Shown here piece after piece: positions 53,957 through 63,553 of a DNA stretch of 64,000 nt; the stretch's first letter is position 1; every line of letters begins with the position of its first letter. The stretch lies in assembly GCF_003323745.1 (NCBI RefSeq), contig NZ_QOIL01000002.1, positions 217,753-281,752 of the forward strand. Direction: 5' to 3'. The DNA is from Sphaerisporangium album (GTDB lineage: Bacteria > Actinomycetota > Actinomycetes > Streptosporangiales > Streptosporangiaceae). Below the pieces are notes generated by a model. The model did no database searches. It was given only the letters and a program-made list of their open reading frames with translations, and was not told where the DNA came from. The position numbers and the translations under genes are program-made.

Positions 53957-54888
53957 TCAGCTGACGAAACGGATGTTCAGGGCGTAGCGGAAGTTCGCGC
54001 CCTGGTTGGCGGCGACCGCGCCCATGATCGTCATGATCAGCGAGCCGACCCACAGCAGCGGAATCAGCACGAACCCGATCATCGCCAAGGCCAGCACCAG
54101 GCACACGAAGTAGGCGATGATCAGGGTGAGCTGGAAGTTCAGCGCCTCGGCGGCCTGGTCGCGCACGTACGGGGCCTCGTCCTTCTTGACCATGTACAGC
54201 ACCAGAGGGCCGATGAACGAGGTCAGCAGGCCCAGCAGGTGGGCGAGCATCGCCATGGTGGTGTCGTCGGATCCGGGCCGGGGGCCGAACCGCCCGCGCA
54301 CGTGGACCGGGGCGGGGTAGCCCGGCCGCCCGTAACCGCCGGGGCCGTATCCGGGGCTGTATCCGGAGCCGGGGCCGTATCCGGGCTGTCCGTATCCGGG
54401 CGCCTGTCCGGGGTGCCGGCGCCGTAGCCAGGGTGCCCGAACTGCGGCCCGTGCCCGGCCTTGCCGTACGCGGGGCCGTATCCGGGCTCCCCGTATCCGG
54501 CCTGCCCATGCCCCGCCTGCCCGTGGCCGGGACCGTAACCGGCATCCCCGTACCCCTGCGGCCCGTACTCGGGTTGCCCCTGTCCCTGCCGCGCGTGACC
54601 CTGCTGCCCGTACCCCGATGGCCCCTGCCCCGGCTGCCCGTACGGCGCCTGTCCGTACGACGCCTGCCCGTACCCGCCCTGGCCCGCGTCGCCAGGGGGC
54701 GCGTCCTGCGGGCGGCCGTACTGGTCGTACGCGCCGTACCGCCCCTGCCAAGCCTGCCCACCGTAGTGGCCCTGCTCCCCGTACTGCCCCTGCGGGGAAG
54801 ACGGCCCCTGGCTCCCGTACTGCTGCCGTTGTCCCCGCCCCTGGTCGCCGGGAGCGCCGGAGGGACGGTCGTACGGTGACTCGGTCAT
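53957..54888 (-). pseudogene. DUF4870 membrane protein, frame broken by one missing base
   Basis: ATG 54888 (GAGGAG site, ATGA overlap with the upstream gene) begins [20 protein letters not shown] and a long Gly/Tyr/Gln-rich tract. That frame fails near 54410-54413, a run of four G on the plus strand. The adjoining frame continues the same repeat style ([20 protein letters not shown]) into the DUF4870 core [20 protein letters not shown] with three membrane helices, ending NFRYALNIRFVS. One extra base in the run restores the frame. Because the core is intact and the family is common, a sequence error is quite possible. Confidence 0.8.
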
Positions 54889-55709
54889 GGGAGCTCCTCG
54901 GTGGTCACGAAGTCGATGAGTTCCTCGACGCGCCCGAGGAGCTCGGGCTCGAGGTCGGTGTAGCTGTGGACGGAGCCCAGGATGCGCCGCCACGCCTCCG
55001 AGGGCTCCACGCGCCAGCCGAGGGCGTCGATCACGCCCTCCTTCCACGGGACGCCGCGCGGCACCACCGGCCAGGCCGGGATGCCGACGGCCGACGGCTT
55101 CACGGCCTGCCAGATGTCCACGAAGGGGTGCCCGACGACGAGCACGTGCGGCGAGGTCACCTGGGCGGCGATGCGGCTCTCCTTGGACCCGGCGACCAGG
55201 TGGTCGACCAGCACACCGAGCCGGCGGCCCGGGCCGGGGCCGAACTCGCCGGCGATCGCGGGCAGGTCGTCGACGCCTTCGAGGTACTCGACGACGACCC
55301 CCTCCACGCGCAGGTCGTGGCCCCAGATCTTCTCGACGAGGGCCGCGTCGTGGACGCCCTCGACGTAGATGCGGCTCTCCTTGGCGACCCGCGCCTTCAG
55401 CCCGGCGACGGCGATCGACCCGGACGCGCTGCGCGCCGGCCCCTTGGCGGCGGAGGCGGGGGCCGGGCGTACGAGCGTGACCGCCTTGCCCTCCAGCAGG
55501 AAGGCCGCGGGGGCGAGCGGGAACACCCGGCGCCGCCCGAAGCGGTCCTCCAGCGTCACGGCCTCCTTGTCACAGGCGACCACCGCGCCGCAGAAGCCCT
55601 CGTCCGCGTCCTCGACCACGAGCCCGGGGTCGGCGGGGATCTGAGGGATCTTCCCGCGCAGGGGCCTGCGCCAGTCTCCGGCGAGCACGTCGCGTCCGTA
55701 GTCCCGCAT
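54885..55709 (-). CDS. DUF3097 protein
   Basis: A 274-residue actinobacterial protein starting [16 protein letters not shown], with [55 protein letters not shown] and [15 protein letters not shown]. The E-G-xHD-A and VDH motifs resemble a Toprim-like fold, which is inference. Function is unknown. The stop overlaps the DUF4870 start. ATG 55709 fits the family N-terminus better than a start six codons earlier. Confidence 0.85.
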   Translation of the reverse strand: MRDYGRDVLAGDWRRPLRGKIPQIPADPGLVVEDADEGFCGAVVACDKEAVTLEDRFGRRRVFPLAPAAFLLEGKAVTLVRPAPASAAKGPARSASGSIAVAGLKARVAKESRIYVEGVHDAALVEKIWGHDLRVEGVVVEYLEGVDDLPAIAGEFGPGPGRRLGVLVDHLVAGSKESRIAAQVTSPHVLVVGHPFVDIWQAVKPSAVGIPAWPVVPRGVPWKEGVIDALGWRVEPSEAWRRILGSVHSYTDLEPELLGRVEELIDFVTTEELP

Positions 55710-55730
55710 ACCTGGGCACGCTAGCAAAGT

Positions 55731-56714
55731 TCACACGCCGTACGGCGTGCCCTGGGACCACGTGCCGCCCTGGGTACTCGCCGCGAGATGCCTGCGGGCA
55801 CGGCGGCGGCGCACGAACACCACGATCGTGACGACGAACGCGAGCAGGAAGCCCGCGGTCGGGATCAGGAACGCCATCAGCGCGCCTCCGGCAACGGTGC
55901 CGACGCTGGCGACGAGACCCTTGCCGACGCCGAAGACGACCTGGCCCCCCTGCGACCGGCAACTGATCTCATAAGTCCCCGCCGCGGGGACGGCGATGTC
56001 GAACATGCCCTCCCAGGTGCGCCCGTTGGCCGTGACGGTCTGGTGGAGGCTCACGTTGGAGAGCTTCACCGGCTGCCCCGAGGAGTCCTGGGCGAGGCAG
56101 GTCACGTTGGCCGGGCCGGAGGACGAGGCGTACAGCACGGGCTTGTCGGCCGGGTCGAGGGGGGCGGTGACCTTGCCGCCGCTCGGGAAGACGTGCGCGG
56201 GCGCGGCCTGGTCGATGGTCTTGGTCAGGGTGCCGAAGCCGATGGCGATGCCCGCGACGAGGCTCGCGATCGCGACGAGCCAGGCGAACAGGATCCACCG
56301 GCGGCGCGGCCGGATGTCGGAGGAGGGGAGACGGGAGGGACCCCCGCCCGCGCCCGGCGCCCCGTACGCGGGACCGCCCTGCGGCGGGCCGTACGGGGGA
56401 CCGCCCTGCGGTGGGCTGTACCCGGGACCACCCGGCGGTGTGCCATGTCCGGGACCAGGTGCGCCAGGTCCGGGACCAGGTGGGCGATGTCCGGGACCGC
56501 CGGCCGGAGAGCCGTAGCCCGGGCCGCCCGGGGGAGGCCCGTACCCGGGGCCGCCCTGCGGCGGGCCGCCGTGCCCCGGTCCGCCCAGAGGAGGGCTTCC
56601 CGGGGGGCCGTACGCGCCGGGCGGCGGGCCAGGGGGTGGCCCCGGTCGTTCTGGGGTGCCCTGGCGCGGGACCCAGGGGTTCGGCTCGCTTGGGCGGGGG
56701 TCGTTCTGGCTCAT
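55731..56714 (-). CDS. Proline/glycine-rich membrane protein (327 aa)
   Basis: The N-terminal ~140 residues are Pro/Gly-rich repeats (GPGYGPPPGGPGYGSPAGGP). A membrane helix (WILFAWLVAIASLVAGIAIG) leads to an outside beta domain with two cysteines (CLAQDSSGQ and YEISCRSQ). A second hydrophobic segment and a third helix end in a basic tail. ATG 56714 (MSQNDPRPSEPN) is preferred to a start ten codons upstream. Such proline-rich-tailed membrane proteins are frequent in actinomycetes without known role. Confidence 0.75.
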   Translation of the reverse strand: MSQNDPRPSEPNPWVPRQGTPERPGPPPGPPPGAYGPPGSPPLGGPGHGGPPQGGPGYGPPPGGPGYGSPAGGPGHRPPGPGPGAPGPGHGTPPGGPGYSPPQGGPPYGPPQGGPAYGAPGAGGGPSRLPSSDIRPRRRWILFAWLVAIASLVAGIAIGFGTLTKTIDQAAPAHVFPSGGKVTAPLDPADKPVLYASSSGPANVTCLAQDSSGQPVKLSNVSLHQTVTANGRTWEGMFDIAVPAAGTYEISCRSQGGQVVFGVGKGLVASVGTVAGGALMAFLIPTAGFLLAFVVTIVVFVRRRRARRHLAASTQGGTWSQGTPYGV

Positions 56715-56823
56715 GATCCCAGTGTGGACGACGGGGCTTGTCATCAGATAGCAAGTGGCTTGTCGCTGACCGGGTGAGGTCGTGGCGCGGAGTTATCGCA
56801 CGCCGACGGCAGGAGCCGTACAC

Positions 56824-56850
56824 TTGGCACTCAGGAACATAGAGTGCCAG
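56824..56850. promoter_or_regulatory. CIRCE element controlling hrcA-dnaJ
   Basis: ttggcactc, nine bases, gagtgccag: this matches the CIRCE inverted repeat (TTAGCACTC-N9-GAGTGCTAA), the binding site of HrcA. It lies 48 bp upstream of hrcA, so the operon represses itself until heat or misfolded protein titrates GroEL away. Its right arm overlaps an earlier in-frame GTG, which argues against that codon as the start. Confidence 0.92.
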
Positions 56851-56897
56851 CCAACCCGTTTGCGCGGGCACCCACGCGAGGCAGGGAGGTGAGCACG

Positions 56898-57908
56898 TTG
56901 CTCGATGAGCGTAAGCTGGCCGTCCTGCGCGCCGTCGTCGAGGACTACGTGTCCACCAACGAGCCGGTCGGGTCGAAGGCGTTGGCCGAGCGCCACAATC
57001 TGGGCGTCTCCCCGGCCACCGTCCGCAACGACATGGCCGTGCTCGAAGAGCAGGGGTACATCACGCAGCCGCACACCAGCGCGGGCCGCGTGCCGACCGA
57101 CAAGGGCTACCGGCTGTTCGTCGACCGGCTGTCGCAGATCAAACCACTCTCGGCCGCCGAGCGGCGGGCGATCGAGACGTTCCTGGCGGGCGCCGTCGAC
57201 CTGGACGACGTGGTGACCCGCACGGTGCGCCTGCTGGCCCAGCTCACGCGCCAGGTGGCCGTGGTGCAATACCCCTCGCTCACGCGCTCGACGGTCCGCC
57301 ACGTCGAGCTGGTGCCGCTCGCCGAGCGGCGCATCATGCTCGTCCTGATCACCAACACCGGGCGGGTGGAGCAGAGGGTCGTCGAGCTCCCGGAGGTCGT
57401 CGGGGACGACCGCATCGCGCATCTGCGGGCGCTTCTCAACGCCTCGCTCGACGGGTGCGGGCTCGGCCGCGTGCCGGAGACGGTGGCCGATCTCCCCGAT
57501 CGCCTTCCCGAGGAAGACCGACCGGTTGCGGCCACTATCCTGTCGGTGTTGCTGGAGACTCTGGTCGACCGCCACGACGAGAAGGTGATCTTCGCCGGGG
57601 CCGCCAACCTCGCGGGCGACTTCAGTGTCGGCCTGCGCGAGGTGCTGGAGGCCCTGGAGGAGCAGGTCGTGCTCATGCGGCTGCTCGGCGAGGCGGGCGA
57701 TCACTCCGCGCTGATGGTGCGCATCGGCTCGGAGAACCCGTACTCGGGTCTTCACGGCACCTCGATCGTCGCCGCCGGTTACGGTTCGGGCGACAACGAA
57801 CTGGCTCGGCTCGGAGTGCTGGGCCCGACGCGAATGGACTACCCCGTGACAATGGGAGCGGTGCGCGCGGTGGCGCGCTATGTCGGCCAGATCCTGGCGG
57901 GGTCCTAG
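56898..57908 (+). CDS. hrcA: Heat-inducible repressor HrcA
   Basis: The 336-residue protein begins (M)[20 protein letters not shown] and [20 protein letters not shown], a winged helix that reads CIRCE, followed by the dimerisation domain. TTG 56898 is chosen because GGGAGGTGA, a near-perfect ribosome site, ends five bases upstream and homologues start at this Leu-Asp-Glu-Arg; GTG 56889 and GTG 56844 are alternatives. HrcA represses chaperone genes and needs GroEL for activity. dnaJ follows without a gap. Confidence 0.93.
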   Translation: MLDERKLAVLRAVVEDYVSTNEPVGSKALAERHNLGVSPATVRNDMAVLEEQGYITQPHTSAGRVPTDKGYRLFVDRLSQIKPLSAAERRAIETFLAGAVDLDDVVTRTVRLLAQLTRQVAVVQYPSLTRSTVRHVELVPLAERRIMLVLITNTGRVEQRVVELPEVVGDDRIAHLRALLNASLDGCGLGRVPETVADLPDRLPEEDRPVAATILSVLLETLVDRHDEKVIFAGAANLAGDFSVGLREVLEALEEQVVLMRLLGEAGDHSALMVRIGSENPYSGLHGTSIVAAGYGSGDNELARLGVLGPTRMDYPVTMGAVRAVARYVGQILAGS

Positions 57909-59048
57909 GTGGCCCGCGACTATTACGGCATCCTCGGGGTCCGCCGTGACGCCAGCCAGGACGAGATCAAGAAGGCCTATCGCCGGCTCGCCCGGGAGCT
58001 CCACCCGGACATAAACCCCGACCCCGAGACGCAGGAGCGGTTCAAGGAGATCAACCAGGCGTACGAGGTCCTGTCGGACCCGAACAAGCGCCAGATGTTC
58101 GATCTCGGGGCCGATCCGATCGGCGCGGGCGCGGGCGCCGGGGCCGCGGGCGCCGGGTTCGGTGCGGGGTTCCCGTTCAGCGACATCATGGACGCGTTCT
58201 TCGGGGGCGCGGGCGGGTCGCGGGGCCCGCGGTCCCGGGCCAGGCGCGGGCGCAACGCGACGATCCGCGTCGAGCTCGACCTGTCGGAGTCCGCGTTCGG
58301 CACCACGCGCGAGCTGGTGGTCGACACCGCCGTGCTGTGCACCGTCTGCCAGGGGTCGGGCGCCGCGCCGGGCACCCACCCCGACACGTGCGACATGTGC
58401 CACGGGCGTGGCGAGGTCTCGCAGGTCACCCGGTCGTTCCTCGGCCAGGTGATGACCGCGCGGCCGTGCCCCCAGTGCGGCGGCTTCGGCTCGATCATCC
58501 AGCACCCTTGCCAGGAGTGCTCCGGCGACGGGCGCGTGCGCACCCGCCGGACGATCAAGGTCCGCATCCCGGCCGGCGTCGAGGACGGCACGCACATCCA
58601 GCTCGCCGGCGAGGGCGAGGTCGGTCCCGGCGGCGGCCCGCCCGGCGACCTTTTCCTGGAGATCGTCGAGCGCCCCCACCAGATCTTCGAGCGCCACGGC
58701 GACGACCTGCACTGCACGGTGCAGATCCCGATGACGGCGGCCGCCCTCGGCACGATCCTCACGGTCGAGACGCTGGACGGCGCCGAAGAGATCGACGTGC
58801 GGCCCGGCACCCAGTCCGGGCAGGTCATCCCGCTGTACAACCGGGGCGTCCAGCGGCTCAACGAGACCGGCAGGGGAGACCTGCTGATCCACGTGAACGT
58901 CGAGACCCCCACGCGTCTCGACCCCGCCCAGGAGGAGCTGCTCCGCGAGCTGTCCAAGCTGCGCGGCGAGGAACGTCCCCCCGGCAAGTTCGCCCCGGGG
59001 CAGCAGGGCTTCTTCTCCCGGCTGAGGGACGCGTTCAACGGCCGCTGA
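57909..59048 (+). CDS. dnaJ: Chaperone DnaJ (Hsp40)
   Basis: Complete type I DnaJ of 379 residues: J domain with HPD ([20 protein letters not shown]), Gly/Phe-rich linker ([17 protein letters not shown]), four zinc motifs [24 protein letters not shown] and CQECSGDG, and C-terminal beta domains. It stimulates DnaK ATPase and binds unfolded clients. The GTG start directly follows the hrcA stop, so it shares CIRCE control. This is the hrcA-linked DnaJ2-type copy of actinobacteria. Confidence 0.96.
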   Translation: MARDYYGILGVRRDASQDEIKKAYRRLARELHPDINPDPETQERFKEINQAYEVLSDPNKRQMFDLGADPIGAGAGAGAAGAGFGAGFPFSDIMDAFFGGAGGSRGPRSRARRGRNATIRVELDLSESAFGTTRELVVDTAVLCTVCQGSGAAPGTHPDTCDMCHGRGEVSQVTRSFLGQVMTARPCPQCGGFGSIIQHPCQECSGDGRVRTRRTIKVRIPAGVEDGTHIQLAGEGEVGPGGGPPGDLFLEIVERPHQIFERHGDDLHCTVQIPMTAAALGTILTVETLDGAEEIDVRPGTQSGQVIPLYNRGVQRLNETGRGDLLIHVNVETPTRLDPAQEELLRELSKLRGEERPPGKFAPGQQGFFSRLRDAFNGR

Positions 59049-59133
59049 CCGCGCCTGACGAGGTGGCCTCCGCCGCGCGCGGAGGCCCCGCGAGCGGTTC
59101 GCCAAGGCGGGGGCGCCTGGCTAAGGTTTCCGG

Positions 59134-59871
59134 GTGAGCGTCCCCGTCTTCCTCGCCGACGATCTGCCCGGCCTGTCCGGTGATCAGATCACGCTGGCCG
59201 GCCCCGAGGGGCGCCATGCCGCGACCGTGCGCAGGCTGCGCGCCGGGGAGCGCGTCGACCTGACCGACGGCAGGGGAGCGGTCGCCGAGTGCGTCGTGCG
59301 CGAGGTCGTCGGCAAGGACGCGCTGCGGCTGGACGTGCTGGCGCGCCGGGCCGTCCCGCCGCCCGAGCCGCGCCTGATCGTCGTCCAGGGCCTGCCCAAG
59401 GGCGACCGGGGCGAGCTGGCGGTCGAGATGATGACCGAGGCCGGGGTGGACGTGATCGTCCCCTGGGCCGCGGCGCGCTGCGTGACGCAGTGGAAGGGCG
59501 AGCGCGCGGGCAAGGCGCTGGCCCGCTGGAGGGCGACGGCCAGGGAGGCCGGCAAGCAGGCCAGGCGCTTTCACCTGCCGGAGGTCGCCGAGCAGGCCAC
59601 CACCGCCGGCGTCGTGCGGCTGATCAAGGAGGCCGCCGCCGCGGCCGTGCTGCACGAGGAGGCCGCCGAGCCTCTGGCACGGCTGGACCTGCCGGCGTCA
59701 GGGGACATCGTGACGGTCGTCGGCCCCGAGGGCGGCATCACGGACCAGGAGATCGCCCTGTTCAGGGACGCGGGCGCCACCGCGGCGCTACTCGGCCCGA
59801 CCGTCCTGCGCACTTCGACGGCCGGAGTCGCCGCCGCCGCGGTCCTGCTGGCCCGCACCGGCCGCTGGTAG
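59134..59871 (+). CDS. rsmE: 16S rRNA m3U1498 methyltransferase
   Basis: A 245-residue SPOUT-class enzyme: N-terminal PUA-like domain (HAATVRRLRAGERVDLTDGR), then VVQGLPKGDRGELAVEMMTE, and the knotted SAM site with VGPEGGITDQEIALFRDAGA and LGPTVLRTSTA. It methylates U1498 of 16S rRNA in the assembled 30S subunit. The usual position after dnaJ is kept. Confidence 0.94.
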   Translation: MSVPVFLADDLPGLSGDQITLAGPEGRHAATVRRLRAGERVDLTDGRGAVAECVVREVVGKDALRLDVLARRAVPPPEPRLIVVQGLPKGDRGELAVEMMTEAGVDVIVPWAAARCVTQWKGERAGKALARWRATAREAGKQARRFHLPEVAEQATTAGVVRLIKEAAAAAVLHEEAAEPLARLDLPASGDIVTVVGPEGGITDQEIALFRDAGATAALLGPTVLRTSTAGVAAAAVLLARTGRW

Positions 59872-59882
59872 ACCGCCCCCGC

Positions 59883-59918
59883 GCCTCCGTACGGGGCCCA
59901 GGAGGGCCGTACGGAGGC
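59883..59918. terminator. Bidirectional terminator between rsmE and the anti-sigma-like gene
   Basis: gcctccgtacgg (59883-59894) and ccgtacggaggc (59907-59918) form a perfect 12-bp stem with a 12-nt loop, located between two convergent stops. Confidence 0.75.
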
Positions 59919-59950
59919 ACACGGGTTGATCGGACCGCGTTCGAGTCCGC

Positions 59951-60703
59951 TTAAGCCGTCGGGCTCTGGGTCGTCGGCACCTCGGCGGAGCTCTCCTGAG
60001 TCGACTGCGGGGTGGCCGTCGGAGGAGGGCTCGCGGTCGGGGTCGGCGTGCAGCCCGAGCAGGGGTCCGGGGTCGTGCTGGCCGTCGGTGTGGGCTGCGG
60101 GTTGGGCTGCGTCTTGGTCGGCGTGGGCGTCGGGGTGGGCGTGGGCGTGGGCTTCTGCGACGGCTTCGGTCCGGTGCTCTCGTCCGGCGCCGAACCGGTC
60201 GGGGACGCGGACGGGACGCACGGGGTGCCCGACTCCGCCGCCTCCGGCTGGGAGGGGCTCGGGACCGTAGTCGCGCAGTCGTTGCCGGGAGTCGGCTGCG
60301 GCGTCGTCTTCGCCGTCGTGGACGACGCCGCCGAGGGCGTCGTCCCAGGCACGGCGTTCTGCACGCCGCCGGGCGTCGTGCGGGCGGGTGTCCCCGGCCG
60401 CTGGGTGCTCGAGTCGTCGGGCGGCGCGGTGCTGTCCCCCACCTGGACGATGGGGTGCTGGTCAGGGGTGAACTGCGCGCGCAGGTTCGGCACGACCATC
60501 ACCACGGTGGCGGCCACCAGGACCGCGCCGAGCGCGGACGCGCCGGCTCGCCACCAAAAGACACCTCGCAGGCCTCGCATGCCGCCGTGCTCGATGCGGG
60601 TGCGAATGATGCCCAGTCCTTCTGCGGACGGGACGACAGACTCCGCCTCCGCGCGCAAGACACGGCGCAGAAGCTCGCCGTACTCGTCGGGGGCCTCGGT
60701 CAT
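59951..60703 (-). CDS. Membrane protein with Pro/Thr-rich outside domain, putative anti-sigma factor
   Basis: The first ~50 residues are cytoplasmic and charged (TEAPDEYGELLRRVLRAEAE). A single membrane helix follows (AGASALGAVLVAATVVMVVP), then ~170 outside residues rich in Pro, Thr and Ser with a few cysteines. The gene overlaps the upstream sigma factor by 4 bp (ATGA). A co-translated one-pass membrane protein after an ECF sigma gene usually restrains it, but no zinc anti-sigma motif (HxxxCxxC) is present, so the role is inferred from context. Confidence 0.65.
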   Translation of the reverse strand: MTEAPDEYGELLRRVLRAEAESVVPSAEGLGIIRTRIEHGGMRGLRGVFWWRAGASALGAVLVAATVVMVVPNLRAQFTPDQHPIVQVGDSTAPPDDSSTQRPGTPARTTPGGVQNAVPGTTPSAASSTTAKTTPQPTPGNDCATTVPSPSQPEAAESGTPCVPSASPTGSAPDESTGPKPSQKPTPTPTPTPTPTKTQPNPQPTPTASTTPDPCSGCTPTPTASPPPTATPQSTQESSAEVPTTQSPTA

Positions 60704-61305
60704 GACAATTGCTCCAGTACAGTGCGTAGTGCGGCCATTCCGCGGGCTGTGTGGCTTTTCACCGCACCCTTGCTGATGCGCATGGCATCAGCGATCTCCG
60801 CCTCCGAGAGGTCGCCGTAATAACGCAGCACCAGGGCTTCACGCTGCCTGGTCGGCAGCCCGCGCAGCGCCTCGATCACGGCGGTCCGCTCGAGGGCGCC
60901 GATGGCGCCGTTCTCCGCGCTCGGCGCGTCGGGCATGCCCTTGGGGGCGTACTTCTCCACGACGGCACGGTGGCGCAGCACGGAACGCGATCGGTTGACG
61001 ACCGATTGGCGCAGGTAGGCGAGTGCCTTGTCGGGGTCGCGCAGGCGACGCCACGCCCCATGAAGGGCGACGAAGGCGTCCTGCACGACTTCCTCCGCGG
61101 TCGCGGTATCGCGTACCAACAGCACGGCAAGACGCACGAGCGACCGATAGTGGGCGCTGTAAAGCGCCGTAACGGCCATGTCGGCGTCCCACCCGACGGG
61201 CACCGCCCCCAGCGACCTTTCGGCCACGAGGGTCTCGGTGGTCACATCAGTTGGACGCACGGCCTTCCCAGAGGGTTTACGCTCTGCCGGTTCTTTAGGG
61301 GGCAT
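60700..61305 (-). CDS. ECF sigma factor, SigE-family type
   Basis: A 201-residue sigma factor with region 2 (ALYSAHYRSLVRLAVLLVRD, TATAEEVVQDAFVALHGAWR) and region 4 (LPTRQREALVLRYYGDLSEA, EIADAMRISKGAVKSHTARG). The N-terminal ~45 residues are an extra charged stretch. ATG 61305 is preferred to a start 24 codons upstream whose extra sequence is shadow-like. It overlaps the putative anti-sigma gene. Confidence 0.9.
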   Translation of the reverse strand: MPPKEPAERKPSGKAVRPTDVTTETLVAERSLGAVPVGWDADMAVTALYSAHYRSLVRLAVLLVRDTATAEEVVQDAFVALHGAWRRLRDPDKALAYLRQSVVNRSRSVLRHRAVVEKYAPKGMPDAPSAENGAIGALERTAVIEALRGLPTRQREALVLRYYGDLSEAEIADAMRISKGAVKSHTARGMAALRTVLEQLS

Positions 61306-61452
61306 GACCCAGTTGTGTCCTCGCCGGTGGCCTCGCCGACATTGAACGCTGTCTGCGGCTGAAGTGTCGCACACCAACCCTAGCCGGGAGGATCTTTTGA
61401 CGGGGCCTCGTCGGTATTACCGATTGGCAACAGAGGTGACTACCATTCCGGC

Positions 61453-61797
61453 GTGACAGACTGCCTGTTCTGCAAGATCGTGAGCGGGGACATCCCGGCC
61501 ACGATCGTCCACCAGACCGACCGCACGGTGGCCTTCAGGGACGTGAACCCGCAGGCCCCGACCCATGTGCTCGTGATCCCCAAGGGGCACTACGAGAACG
61601 CGGCGGCCCTCGCGGCGGCGGACGACGGGCTCGCCGACGAGGTCCTGAAGGCGGCCCACGCGGTCGCCGTCCAGGAGGGCGTCGCCGAGGACGGCTACCG
61701 CCTGGTCTTCAACACCGGGCCCCAGGCCGGCCAGACGGTGTTCCATGTGCACGGGCACGTGCTGGGGGGCCGTTCGATGCACTGGCCTCCGGGCTGA
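61453..61797 (+). CDS. HIT-family nucleotide hydrolase (HinT type)
   Basis: The 114-residue protein has the HinT pattern: (M)TDCLFCKIVSGDIPATIVHQ, then PTHVLVIPKGHY and the histidine triad FHVHGHVLGG. HinT proteins hydrolyse nucleoside phosphoramidates. It commonly precedes phoH in this gene order. The start is GTG 61453. Confidence 0.92.
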   Translation: MTDCLFCKIVSGDIPATIVHQTDRTVAFRDVNPQAPTHVLVIPKGHYENAAALAAADDGLADEVLKAAHAVAVQEGVAEDGYRLVFNTGPQAGQTVFHVHGHVLGGRSMHWPPG

Positions 61798-61990
61798 TCC
61801 GCGCGAGGTGGGTGGGCGCGCACCTGTCCTGCGGGAAGGGCGCGTCCCGGATACCATAGGTGTGGTCGGCGGCGCGGTCGGGCCGGGTAGGAGACGGCAT
61901 CACGGTCATCCGGGCGCGGCGGGCACACCATTTCGACCCGCGACACAAGCACATCCAGACCGGGAGGCGAGCAGGCCGTAAGGGCCGCCC

Positions 61991-63067
61991 ATGTCCGAGT
62001 CACATGAAAACCGCAGCGCCACTCGTAACGGCGCACAGACCAGCGAACCGCCGCGAAGCAAGGGCCCGTCCCGTACGCAGGCCAAAGTCGTGATCCCGGA
62101 CGAGCAGTCCATGGTGACCATCCTCGGCTCCCGCGATGAGCTGCTGCGGGTCATCGAGGGCGCCTTCCGGGCGGACGTCCACGTACGCGGCAACGAGATC
62201 ACCATCAGCGGAAGCCCCGAAGAGAGCAGCCTGGTCGTACGGCTGTTCGAAGAGATGGTCGAGCTCGTCCGGTCGGGAGCCCAGCTCACCACCGACGCGG
62301 TCGAGCGCAGCATCGCGATGCTGCGCATGAGCTCGGGCCGTCCCGCCGACGTGCTCTCCCTCGACATCCTGTCCTCGCGCGGGCGCACGATCCGCCCGAA
62401 GACGGTGAACCAGAAGCGCTACGTCGACGCGATCGACAAGCACACCATCGTGTTCGGCATCGGCCCCGCGGGCACGGGCAAGACCTACCTGGCCATGGCC
62501 AAGGCCGTGAAGGCCCTGCAGGCCAAGGAGGTCAACCGCATCATCCTGACCCGGCCGGCGGTCGAGGCGGGTGAGCGGCTCGGCTTCCTGCCCGGCACGC
62601 TGTACGAGAAGATCGACCCCTACCTGCGCCCGCTCTACGACGCCCTGCACGACATGCTCGACCCCGACTCGATCCCGCGCCTGATGGCGGCGGGCACGAT
62701 CGAGGTGGCCCCGCTCGCCTACATGCGCGGGCGCACGCTCAACGACGCCTTCATCATCCTGGACGAGGCCCAGAACACCTCGCCCGAGCAGATGAAGATG
62801 TTCCTCACGCGCCTGGGCTTCGGGGCGAAGATCGTCGTCACCGGCGACGTCACGCAGATCGACCTTCCGGGCGGGACACAAAGCGGTCTTAAGGTCGTCC
62901 AGGATATCCTGGAGGGCATTCCGGACATTCACTTCAGCAGGCTGACGAGCGCGGACGTCGTCCGGCACAAGCTGGTGAGCGACATCATCGACGCCTACAG
63001 CCGTCACGATCTCGCGAACGCCGAGCCTCACGCCATCAAGGGCGGCAAACGCCCACGGGAGAGATAG
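61991..63067 (+). CDS. phoH: PhoH-like ATPase
   Basis: The 358-residue protein carries an N-terminal KH-like region ([20 protein letters not shown]) and a PhoH ATPase with Walker [30 protein letters not shown], and Walker [21 protein letters not shown]. Bacterial PhoH proteins are linked to RNA metabolism; this one sits in the usual phoH-ybeY pair with a 6-bp gap. Confidence 0.94.
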   Translation: MSESHENRSATRNGAQTSEPPRSKGPSRTQAKVVIPDEQSMVTILGSRDELLRVIEGAFRADVHVRGNEITISGSPEESSLVVRLFEEMVELVRSGAQLTTDAVERSIAMLRMSSGRPADVLSLDILSSRGRTIRPKTVNQKRYVDAIDKHTIVFGIGPAGTGKTYLAMAKAVKALQAKEVNRIILTRPAVEAGERLGFLPGTLYEKIDPYLRPLYDALHDMLDPDSIPRLMAAGTIEVAPLAYMRGRTLNDAFIILDEAQNTSPEQMKMFLTRLGFGAKIVVTGDVTQIDLPGGTQSGLKVVQDILEGIPDIHFSRLTSADVVRHKLVSDIIDAYSRHDLANAEPHAIKGGKRPRER

Positions 63068-63073
63068 AACACG

Positions 63074-63553
63074 ATGAGTATAGAGGTGGCCAACGAGTCG
63101 GGCGTCGAGGTCGACGAGTCCTCGCTCGCCAAGCTGGCCGGTCATGTGCTCGGGCGCATGGGCATCCACCCCCTGGCCGAGCTCTCCATCCTCATCGTGG
63201 ACGAGGCGGCGATGTCCCAGTTGCACGAGAAGTGGATGGGCGAGCCCGGACCGACGGACGTGCTCGCCTTCCCGATGGACGAGTTGCGGCCGAGCCCCGG
63301 CGGCTCCCGCCAGGAGGGCGACGCCCAGCTCGACCCCGCGCTCCTCGGCGACGTGGTGCTCTGCCCGCAGGTCGCGGCCAAGCAGGCCACGGAGGCCGGC
63401 CACAGCACCCGCGAGGAGCTCGAACTTCTCTGCACCCACGGCATCCTGCACCTCCTCGGCTACGACCACGCCGAGCCGGAGGAGCACGCGGAGATGTTCG
63501 GTCTTCAGGGCGAGTTGCTGGACGCGTGGCGGGAGGTGCGGCGGGAGCCGTGA
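63074..63553 (+). CDS. ybeY: Endoribonuclease YbeY
   Basis: A 159-residue protein with the zinc-binding [20 protein letters not shown] motif (HxxxHxxGxDH), plus [11 protein letters not shown] and [12 protein letters not shown]. YbeY is needed for 16S rRNA 3'-end maturation and 70S quality control. Its stop overlaps the next gene's GTG (GTGA). Confidence 0.95.
   Translation: MSIEVANESGVEVDESSLAKLAGHVLGRMGIHPLAELSILIVDEAAMSQLHEKWMGEPGPTDVLAFPMDELRPSPGGSRQEGDAQLDPALLGDVVLCPQVAAKQATEAGHSTREELELLCTHGILHLLGYDHAEPEEHAEMFGLQGELLDAWREVRREP

Noticed and set aside
56793-59105. 770-codon open frame opposite hrcA and dnaJ
   Set aside because: Antisense shadow of two well-supported chaperone-operon genes.
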